From a candidate division TA06 bacterium DG_78 (lineage in GTDB: Bacteria > Hydrothermota > Tepidihabitantia > SM23-42), in NCBI GenBank assembly GCA_001303225.1, contig LJNI01000040.1, forward strand, positions 1-14,778: a DNA stretch of 14,778 nucleotides, in the 5' to 3' direction. Made by a program: the position numbers and the translations under genes. This document shows, piece after piece, positions 8,561-14,778 of this stretch. The notes under the pieces were generated by a model, which was not told where the DNA came from, searched no databases, and worked only from the letters and a program-made list of their open reading frames with translations. Position 1 is the first letter of the stretch. The number at the start of each line of letters is the position of its first letter.

Positions 8561-10615
8561 ATGAAAAAGAAGAAAAAAGATGAGCAGGTTGACAAGTATC
8601 TTGATAAATTTGTTGAGCAGATTAAGCACTTTGAGAAAGAAACAGAACTAGAAAAACCTTCTGCAAAACTTTTAGTAGAAATTCGTTATCTCTACTCACT
8701 TTTAGAAATCACTCGATCTATTAACATCCCACGAGATTTTAGTCAGCTGCTCGAACTCATTGTCGACGCCGCAATTGACTTGACAAAAGCAGAGCGTGGA
8801 TTCCTTATGCTTTTCGGCAAAGATGGTACTTTAGAATTCCGAGTTACCCGAAATATTGATAAGGAGACATTAGAAGGCGAGGAATTTGAGATTTCCAGAA
8901 CAGTTGTAAACCAAGTACTTGCGATTGGTAAATCACTATTTTTAAGTGACATTTATAAAGATCAAAAGTTTAAAGTCAGTGAAAGTATCGAGGCTCTTGG
9001 TTTGCGTATGGTTATGTGTGTACCTCTTAAAGCACGAGATAGACTTTTAGGACTTATTTATGTTGATTCTCGTTCAGAGACTGAGAGTTTTAGGCAATTT
9101 GAGGAAAAACTGTTTGAGGCATTTGCTGCCCAAGCTAGTGTTGCCCTAGAGAATAGCCATCTCTACGATTCGAGTGTACATGATGCTCTTACTGGATTAT
9201 ACAACTACGGATATCTTCGTACCCGTATCGAAGAGGAGATCAATCGTGCTCATCGGTACAGAAAGGATAGTTTAGCGTTCATCATGCTTGATTTAGATAA
9301 TTTCAAAAAAATCAATGATTCGCACGGTCATCTCTTCGGTAATTCGGTTCTTGTGAAGGTGGCAGATCTTATCAAAAATAATGTAAGGAAGAGCGATATC
9401 CCTGCTCGCTATGGTGGTGATGAATTTGCCATTTTAATGCCAAACGCTGATGTGCAACATGCTCAAGCTCTCGCTCGACGATTACAAAAAGAGATGGCAT
9501 CTCTAAAATTTTCAGTTGGTAAAAAAACTCTATCAATAACGTCGAGTATCGGCATTTCGATTTTCCCATTTGATAAAATTACTGATAGTGAAAATATTAT
9601 AATTGAAGCTGATCACGCTCTTTTTATAGCTAAAGGCAAAGGTGGTAATCAGGTTGCTGCTTTTGGTGTACGTAGAGATGAAGAGAAACATGGACCAGAA
9701 TTAATCGGCAAATCCACGGCGATGAGTGAAGTAAGAAAACTGATTTCAAAATTTGCTGGGACTAATGCTACAGTATTGATTATTGGAGAAACAGGAACAG
9801 GAAAGGAACTTATCACCCACTTATTACAGAAACAAAGTACACGAGCAGATAAGCCCTTTGTCGTCGTAAACTGCGGGTCGATACCAGCCAGTCTTTTAGA
9901 AAGGGAACTTTTTGGCTATGAGAAGGGTGCTTTTACTGGTGCTTATAGACAACACAAGGGTAAATTTGAAGTTGCGCATGGTGGCACAATATTTCTCGAT
10001 GAGATTGGGGATCTGCCTCTGCAACTTCAGGCTAAACTCTTGCGTGCGATTGATCAAAAGGAGATTGACCGTATTGGTGGTAAATCGCCGGTCAAGGTTG
10101 ATGTACGAATGATTGTAGCTACGAACAAAAATATAGAAAAGGAAGTAACTGCAGGTAATTTTCGAAAGGACCTTTATTACCATTTGAGCATCGCGTCAAT
10201 TATTGTCCCGCCACTGAGAGAACGATCCGATGATATTGAAGATTTGAGCACATATTATTTAAAAGAAATGAATAAGAGATACCACCGAAAATTTGTTGGA
10301 TTTACTAAGGGGGCGATGGAGGCGATGAGGCACCATTTGTGGCCAGGCAATGTACGGGAACTTGTTCACCGCATTGAACGTGCAGTAATTATGGGCATGG
10401 GTGGATATCTTCGTGAAAATGATCTTGGTCTGGCATTATTGGAACTAGAAGGGATGAATTTGTTAAAACAATCGCGAGACAAAGCAGAGAGGGATACTAT
10501 TATTCAGGTCCTCAATCGCAATCAATGGAATATAGCCCATTCTTCACAGGAATTGGGGATAAGTCGAAAAACCCTGAGGGATTTAATAAAGAAGCACAAG
10601 ATAATAAAACCTTAA
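8561..10615 (+). CDS. GAF-GGDEF-sigma54 activator-Fis HTH fusion regulator
   Basis: This 684-residue protein combines four modules. A GAF sensor domain spans about 50-205. A GGDEF domain spans about 205-372, with the substrate and metal stretch LDLDNFKKIND, an intact GGDEF at 285-289, and the product-inhibition I-site RKSD at 276-279 spaced exactly five residues before it. A sigma54-type AAA+ domain has Walker A GETGTGKE (409-416), GAFTGA (456-461) and Walker B FLDEI around D480-E481. A Fis-type helix-turn-helix spans about 640-682. All key residues for cyclic-di-GMP synthesis, ATP hydrolysis and sigma54 contact are present. It likely senses a ligand or partner through GAF, makes or binds cyclic-di-GMP, and activates sigma54 promoters. 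It is closely similar to the partial gene at 1-1182. It follows the kinase gene by 32 bases and has no Shine-Dalgarno; a stretch encoding KKKKKDEQ opens the protein. Confidence 0.95.
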   Translation: MKKKKKDEQVDKYLDKFVEQIKHFEKETELEKPSAKLLVEIRYLYSLLEITRSINIPRDFSQLLELIVDAAIDLTKAERGFLMLFGKDGTLEFRVTRNIDKETLEGEEFEISRTVVNQVLAIGKSLFLSDIYKDQKFKVSESIEALGLRMVMCVPLKARDRLLGLIYVDSRSETESFRQFEEKLFEAFAAQASVALENSHLYDSSVHDALTGLYNYGYLRTRIEEEINRAHRYRKDSLAFIMLDLDNFKKINDSHGHLFGNSVLVKVADLIKNNVRKSDIPARYGGDEFAILMPNADVQHAQALARRLQKEMASLKFSVGKKTLSITSSIGISIFPFDKITDSENIIIEADHALFIAKGKGGNQVAAFGVRRDEEKHGPELIGKSTAMSEVRKLISKFAGTNATVLIIGETGTGKELITHLLQKQSTRADKPFVVVNCGSIPASLLERELFGYEKGAFTGAYRQHKGKFEVAHGGTIFLDEIGDLPLQLQAKLLRAIDQKEIDRIGGKSPVKVDVRMIVATNKNIEKEVTAGNFRKDLYYHLSIASIIVPPLRERSDDIEDLSTYYLKEMNKRYHRKFVGFTKGAMEAMRHHLWPGNVRELVHRIERAVIMGMGGYLRENDLGLALLELEGMNLLKQSRDKAERDTIIQVLNRNQWNIAHSSQELGISRKTLRDLIKKHKIIKP

Positions 10616-10921
10616 AATTACTGTTAGGAAATCAACTCTCTGAAATCACAACACAAGACACAGTGTAAAAGTATGCCACATATGGGTGATATTTACCTGT
10701 TCTATAACTCACCCTTAATTATTCATTATCAGTGAAATCTTATTGAACATCATTAATTTTCATCACTAATATTACTGTAAAAAAAGACGGTGCTCGAAAA
10801 GGATTTATTCTAATCTCAGTATTTATTTTTTTTCACTATTGAAAATAATTGGTATTTGTATAAAATTATGAGAGACAAAGGCTAAAAATTCTCGGGGGAG
10901 CTGGTTTATATAAAATTGACC
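10616..10921 (+). other. Gene-free AT-rich spacer
   Basis: About 300 bases hold no supportable gene on either strand. A 6-bp inverted repeat, GGGTGA (10685-10690) with TCACCC (10708-10713), is followed by the T-rich TTAATTATT; it could be a weak terminator for the regulator gene, but the 17-base loop makes this uncertain. A run of eight T's lies near 10826. Nothing resembles a known riboswitch or a sigma54 -24/-12 site. Confidence 0.5.
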
Positions 10922-10950
10922 TTGACTTTATCTATAAATATATATATAAT
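10922..10950 (+). promoter_or_regulatory. Strong sigma70-type promoter of the selenoprotein-candidate gene
   Basis: TTGACT (10922-10927), a 17-base spacer and a perfect TATAAT (10945-10950) inside an alternating TA tract. A second -35-like TTGACC (10916-10921) directly precedes it. Transcription would start near 10957, and the ribosome binding site AGGGGG is at 10961-10966. An intact promoter, ribosome site and signal peptide ahead of the in-frame TGA argue that the gene is alive. Confidence 0.75.
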
Positions 10951-10970
10951 ATGATAAATAAGGGGGTATG

Positions 10971-12800
10971 ATGAAGATTAAAGTAATGACGTTATTACTC
11001 ATGAGTGTCTGTTTCGCGCTTGCGAGTCAAAGGGTAGTGGTCGCTGAAGACTTTACAGGAACCAACTGACCATATTGTCCTGGTGCAGCAAGGGGACTTG
11101 CTGAAATTTATGACCGCATCTATGATTCATTGGTTGTGATTTCTTATCACTCACGTACTGGTGATCCGTTCCGGACTCAAGAAGCAGTTGATAGACAAAA
11201 CTACTATGAACCTGAGTTTCAGGGTTATCCAACCGTCTTTTTTGATGGAATACTTAAAGAGCAAGGTGGTGTTGGCTACCCTGGCACAATGTATCTATTT
11301 TATCGCCATCGCTTTGATCAAAGAATAGGTGTCTCAAGTCCGTTAGAAATTACACTCGACTGTACGTATGATTCTGTAGCAAACTCAGGAACTGTAGATG
11401 CGACTGTTTTAAATACGACCGGCAGCCCAGTGAATGGTAATTTACATTTTGTCCTTATTGAAGATGATAAATCTTATTTCTGGGGAGGAGGAATACCTGA
11501 ACTCCACTTTATGATGAGGGATATGTTACCCGATGCTTCAGGTGAATCAGTCAGTGTCCCTGCAAGTGATACAATAATGAGGGCTCGAGCATTCACGGTC
11601 GATGGTGAATGGGATGAATTGCATTGCCGGATTGTGGTATTTGTTCAGGGTAGTTCAAAAGAGATTTATCAAGGTGCAGAAGTTGGTATATTGGACATAC
11701 CTGAGATGGAGTATTATGGTTTTACACCATTTGAGACGAGCGGTAATGGCAATGGCATTGCCGAACCTGGTGAGAGTATGCAACTTAAAGTAGCAGCAAA
11801 GAATATGGGTCCTGGCAGTTATGATGGAACCCCGTCAGTGCAGTGTGATGATTCTTATATTACTATCACTGGCACGACTCCAGCAAGTGTTTCGATGGAA
11901 CCTGGTGATGTGGATAGTGTGGTAACCGTTGCATTCGATATCGACGCTGGTTGTCCTGACCCACATTTAACCTACTTCGAAATAGACTTCGGTTCACCTG
12001 TTGATTCGATTCCTTTTGTTGTTACAACGACTCCAGGTTTTGCTGATAGTGTTGAAGATGGTGAAAATGGCTGGACTCATTTTGGCCCAAGTGGCCCAAG
12101 TGACTACTGGGAGATTACTGAATATAAGAGCCATACGCCAACCCATTCCTGGTATTCTGGTGTAGAGGGGGCATGGGTGTATACTGCTAATAATGATGCC
12201 TCGCTCGTCACACCTTATTTTGTTCCACCCGCAGATAGTCATTTCTATTTTCATCATCAATACGGCATTGAATACTGGGATGTTGGACATGTAGACATTG
12301 ATAATGGTTCAGGATGGTGGCAAACACTCGAAGAGTTTAATGGAATACAAGCGACCTGGGTAGCCGAGGAATATCCCCTTGATGACTGGGTCGGTCAAAC
12401 GATACGGATTCGATTCAGATTTTTAACCGTCACTAATTATTATAATTTGGAAGGTTGGTATATTGATGATGTTGCAACTGGCCATCCTATTGGAATCCAA
12501 GAAATTTCTGATAAGCAGCCTCACATAGTATATGTGATCGCTTATCCTAACCCATTTTCTGAAGTACTTACTATAACGTACGAGGTGACGATTAATAATA
12601 CCCAACCGATAACAATTTCGATTTATGATGCTGCTGGTAGGCGTGTTAAGACATTTGAAGAATCGACGACTGCTCAATCTCATCAAATTGTCTGGACTGG
12701 AGTAGATGATTTCGGTAGGGAACTTCCTGGCGGTATTTATTTTATCAAATTCGATGGTACTGAGCAATCACTAATAAAAAAGGCAATCTTATTGCGATAG
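10971..12800 (+). CDS. Secreted Omp28/thioredoxin-like protein, candidate selenoprotein (in-frame TGA), with sorting domain
   Basis: Read through one TGA at 11067-11069, the frame gives 609 residues. A signal peptide (MKIKVMTLLL, cleavage likely after ALA near residue 17) leads into VVVAEDFTGTN-TGA-PYCPGAARGL. The TGA (residue 33) sits where an Omp28/thioredoxin-like protein has the first cysteine of C-x-x-C, giving U-P-Y-C. The fold continues with VVISYHSRTGDPF and YPTVFFDG, the latter with the cis-proline typical of thioredoxin folds. Next come a CARDB/Ig-like region (about 240-355), a beta-sandwich ending WYIDDV (about 360-505) and a sorting domain from YPNPF to KKAILLR (about 525-609). 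ATG 10971 suits AGGGGG at 10961-10966 better than the adjacent ATG at 10968. A start after the TGA (GTG 11130) would lose the signal peptide and active site and has no ribosome site. The alternative is a point-mutated pseudogene, but the rest of the frame is intact. Likely role: extracytoplasmic thiol redox chemistry. Confidence 0.75.
11086..11103 (+). promoter_or_regulatory. Bacterial SECIS-like hairpin after the in-frame TGA
   Basis: CAGCAAG (11086-11092) and CTTGCTG (11097-11103) form a perfect 7-bp stem with a GGGA loop (11093-11096). The loop opens 23 bases after the TGA and its first two bases are G. From memory, bacterial SECIS rules ask for a short stem, a small apical loop with G in its first two positions, and a loop roughly 16-37 bases after the UGA; this hairpin meets all of them. 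It lies inside the coding sequence, as bacterial elements do. Its function is inferred. Confidence 0.6.
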
Positions 12801-12858
12801 AGAGATAGAGGGTATACTTTCAGACGACATTAGTCAGTGGAAGAGGAGTAGAGGTACT

Positions 12859-13944
12859 ATGAATGGTAAATTAAAGGGTGGTTTGTTTATTTTATTCATC
12901 TTATTGTGCCCGTTATTAGCACAATATAATTTTGATTTTTCTAATACTACCGACACCATTGTTGTGGATTCGATGGATATGTTTTTTCATTTTGAGCTTA
13001 AAAACACTGGCAGCTTACCTGACAGCTATGAGATTGATTGCCAGATTATTGATAGTGTCCCAAATTGGACGGTAATATTGTGTGCTGGTGGTTTTTGTGG
13101 TCCTCCAAGTATTAGATATGTCTATCTCGATGTAGGCGAGGTTGATACGACAATAAGTATTGACGTTTTTATTACACCTGATTCTGGTATGGAGGTTATA
13201 AACCTACACGTACAGTCGGTATTTGAACCGAGTCTAATGGACTCGATAACAGTCTTTGCTGTTTATGGTACACCAGGACAATATAGCTTTGATTTTACCT
13301 GTCTCAGCGATACTGTTATCGCAGATACTGGTATGGTTGAATTCCATTTTAGTATCGAGAATACAGGTACTTCATCTGATACGTATGCCTTTGATTTGCG
13401 AATAGTAGATAGTATTCCAGGATGGGATGAGTCGTTTTATGTTGATGGTGTGTGGGCAGATCCTGGTACAATATTAACTGAATACCTTGGAGTCTGGGCA
13501 GTTGACAGCGCGATTTATGTCAGAGTCGATCCAGCAGGAGATGGCACAGAGATTCTCAACCTCCATGTGTCCTCAACTGCTAATCCTGGTCTTCGCGATT
13601 CGATAACCATGTATGTCATTTTCCAAGATCCTGGTGTTGAGGAGTATATACACGGTGTAGATTACAAAACAATGTTAAGGATTTATCCCAATCCATTCAA
13701 ATATAAAACAGATATCAATTATAGCATTGGGCATGACGCCCAGAGCATAGAGTTGAAAATTTACGATGTCTCTGGACAGTTGGTGAAGGAATTCCCAAGC
13801 TTTACGCCAAATGCCTTACACCCTACGCTTGTAACCTGGGATGGTAAAGATGACTTTGGTCGTAAACTTCCCCAGGGCGTTTATATAGTGCGTCTTATCT
13901 GTCAAGACCTCATTCTCACTGACAAAACAATTCTCTTGAGGTAA
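12859..13944 (+). CDS. Secreted protein with two Ig-like repeats and sorting domain
   Basis: The 361-residue product has a signal peptide (hydrophobic LFILFILLCPLLA, cleavage after residue 21) and two tandem ~118-residue repeats (about 22-139 and 140-257). Each opens with Y-x-F-D-F, then D-T-[IV], F-H-F-x-[IL]-x-N-T-G, D-S-[IV]-P-x-W, and ends N-L-H-V-x-S...DSIT. This resembles NEW3/CARDB-type Ig-like beta-sandwich domains. The first repeat carries a CAGGFC pair of cysteines; the second has none there. A FlgD-like sorting domain (about 275-361) starts YPNPF and ends DKTILLR. The gene follows the selenoprotein candidate by 58 bases with no clear promoter and precedes a terminator, so the two are probably one operon. 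GAGG-rich sequence (12842-12855) supplies the ribosome site. Function unknown; the cysteine pair makes it a possible redox partner or substrate of its neighbour. Confidence 0.88.
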   Translation: MNGKLKGGLFILFILLCPLLAQYNFDFSNTTDTIVVDSMDMFFHFELKNTGSLPDSYEIDCQIIDSVPNWTVILCAGGFCGPPSIRYVYLDVGEVDTTISIDVFITPDSGMEVINLHVQSVFEPSLMDSITVFAVYGTPGQYSFDFTCLSDTVIADTGMVEFHFSIENTGTSSDTYAFDLRIVDSIPGWDESFYVDGVWADPGTILTEYLGVWAVDSAIYVRVDPAGDGTEILNLHVSSTANPGLRDSITMYVIFQDPGVEEYIHGVDYKTMLRIYPNPFKYKTDINYSIGHDAQSIELKIYDVSGQLVKEFPSFTPNALHPTLVTWDGKDDFGRKLPQGVYIVRLICQDLILTDKTILLR

Positions 13945-13953
13945 GGTGTTATT

Positions 13954-13992
13954 TGCCCCCACATCCATACATAGGTGTGGGGGCATTTTTTT
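13954..13992 (+). terminator. Strong intrinsic terminator
   Basis: A perfect 10-bp GC-rich stem, TGCCCCCACA (13954-13963) with TGTGGGGGCA (13976-13985), is followed directly by seven T's (13986-13992). It lies 9 bases after the stop of the Ig-repeat gene and closes the presumed two-gene operon. Confidence 0.95.
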
Positions 13993-13995
13993 AAC

Positions 13996-14023
13996 TTGAT
14001 TTTTGAATTTGATAGTGTACAAT
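13996..14023 (+). promoter_or_regulatory. Sigma70-type promoter of the toroid-protein gene
   Basis: TTGATT (13996-14001), a 16-base spacer and TACAAT (14018-14023), placed between the terminator and the next start codon. Seventeen bases separate the -10 box from the ATG, and no Shine-Dalgarno is visible in them. Confidence 0.55.
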
Positions 14024-14040
14024 AGAAGTAGCTTCATTAT

Positions 14041-14778
14041 ATGAATATCAAAGACAAACGTGTTATTGATTGGCTCTTAGAAGAAGAAAATCCATCAGTA
14101 CGTTATTTTACACTCCGAGATATACTCAAGATAAAAGACAGCAATAGAACAGTTAAGGAAGCCAAGGCAGCAATTCCTCGATCAAAAATAATTACAAAGT
14201 TATTTTCAAAACAGCATAAACAGGGTTATTGGAGAGAACCAGGAAATCCCTATTTACCAAAATATAAATCTTCATATTGGACAATAATGATTCTTGGTCA
14301 ATTGGGTATGGATAAAAAAGACGAAAGAGTGAAACGTTCCTGCGAGTACATTTTTCATTTTCAGCACGATGAAGGTGGGTTTTCATCAGAAACGAAAAAG
14401 ACAGCGCTACGAGTATATAATTGGCATCGTAGTAGAGGAAGAAAAATGCCACCCAGAGATAAATGGATTTCTTCACATATCTTTGAAGGTCAACTCTCTT
14501 GTCTTACAGGCAATATTACTGCCGCCTTAATCAGGCTTGGCTATAAAAGTGATCCAAGAGTCAAGAAAGCCTTAGCATGGTTGGTAAAGATACAAAATGC
14601 TGACGGCGGCTGGCTCTGTCCTTATTGGCGGGCCCATGTGAGAGACACTCATGGGTGTTTTAGTGGAACGATCTGTCCACTAGAAGCCTTTAGTGAAGTT
14701 GCCGCATCAGATTTGACAAAGGCTATGAAGGAGACAATTGCGCGGGGCGCTGAATTTTTGCTCATGCATCGACTTTTT
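14041..14778 (+). CDS. Prenyltransferase/squalene-cyclase-like alpha/alpha-toroid protein, 3'-truncated by window edge
   Basis: An open frame of 246 codons runs from ATG 14041 to the window edge without a stop. The protein begins MNIKDKRVIDWLLEEENP and continues with SVRYFTLRDIL. It contains QHDEGGF and QNADGGW, which match the Q-x-x-x-G-[FW] repeats of prenyltransferase and squalene/hopene cyclase alpha/alpha barrels, plus the stretches GYWREP and YWTIMILGQLG. There is no signal peptide, so it is likely cytoplasmic. Related proteins are, from memory, widespread in archaea and bacteria and often carry unhelpful names; no enzyme activity can be assigned and the DxDD cyclase motif is not seen in this portion. 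It has its own promoter after a terminator, so it is probably unrelated to the upstream operon. Confidence 0.85.
   Translation, partial: MNIKDKRVIDWLLEEENPSVRYFTLRDILKIKDSNRTVKEAKAAIPRSKIITKLFSKQHKQGYWREPGNPYLPKYKSSYWTIMILGQLGMDKKDERVKRSCEYIFHFQHDEGGFSSETKKTALRVYNWHRSRGRKMPPRDKWISSHIFEGQLSCLTGNITAALIRLGYKSDPRVKKALAWLVKIQNADGGWLCPYWRAHVRDTHGCFSGTICPLEAFSEVAASDLTKAMKETIARGAEFLLMHRLF

Noticed and set aside
10616..10967. Sigma54 -24/-12 promoter (GG and GC boxes) near the activator genes
   Set aside because: No TGGCAC-N5-TTGC-like site was found by eye here or in the other intergenic gaps; the promoters seen are all sigma70-like.
11067..11069. TGA read as tryptophan or glycine through a variant genetic code
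   Set aside because: The kinase gene ends in TGA with another TGA two codons on, and TGG is used freely for Trp. The CxxC position favours selenocysteine.
12423..12767. Minus-strand open frames of 60-114 codons across the window
   Set aside because: All lie opposite strongly supported plus-strand genes and show no recognisable domains, ribosome sites or promoters.
11130..12800. Separate gene starting at GTG 11130
   Set aside because: It lacks a ribosome site and signal peptide and would begin in the middle of a thioredoxin-like domain whose first part is intact just upstream in the same frame.

Overview
The window is a fully plus-strand stretch of AT-rich bacterial DNA. Four C-terminal FlgD-like (type IX secretion-style) sorting domains, three intact and one in a remnant, sit beside large Ser/Thr kinase and GAF-GGDEF-sigma54 regulators. 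That mix points to an FCB-type or neighbouring candidate phylum. WOR-3/Stahlbacteria-like is my best guess from style alone; no marker gene settles it. TGA is used as a normal stop (the kinase gene ends with it), so the code is not wholesale recoded.

Layout. (1) 1-1182: the 3' part of a GGDEF-AAA+(sigma54)-Fis regulator, cut by the window edge. (2) 1184-1306: the last ~40 codons of a sorting domain with no gene in front of it, then a long perfect hairpin. (3) 1470-4514: a secreted protein with 13 clear copies (plus one degenerate) of a ~52-residue beta-type repeat and a sorting domain. (4) 4617-8528: Ser/Thr kinase-AAA ATPase-TPR signalling protein. (5) 8561-10615: a complete GAF-GGDEF-AAA+(sigma54)-Fis regulator, paralogous to (1). 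(6) 10616-10967: a ~350-base gap ending in a strong promoter. (7) 10971-12800: a secreted Omp28/thioredoxin-like protein whose reading frame is interrupted by one TGA exactly where the first cysteine of a C-P-Y-C motif is expected; a bacterial-SECIS-like hairpin follows. I read it as a probable selenoprotein. (8) 12859-13944: a secreted protein with two Ig-like repeats and a sorting domain, probably co-transcribed with (7), closed by a strong intrinsic terminator. (9) 14041-14778: the start of an alpha/alpha-toroid (prenyltransferase/squalene-cyclase-like) protein, cut by the window edge.

Working together. The kinase and the GAF-GGDEF-sigma54 protein are adjacent, and the kinase stop codon lies inside the regulator's -35 box. 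They look like a split signalling chain: sensing and phosphorylation, then cyclic-di-GMP synthesis and sigma54-dependent transcription. The neighbouring secreted proteins are possible outputs, but no -24/-12 sigma54 promoter is visible here. Instead, recognisable TTGACA/TATAAT promoters sit 8-17 bases upstream of five start codons, so most messages would have very short or no leaders.

The strongest candidate for something undescribed is the predicted secreted UxxC selenoprotein with a type IX-style sorting tail (10971-12800). The GAF-GGDEF-sigma54 fusion regulator comes second.
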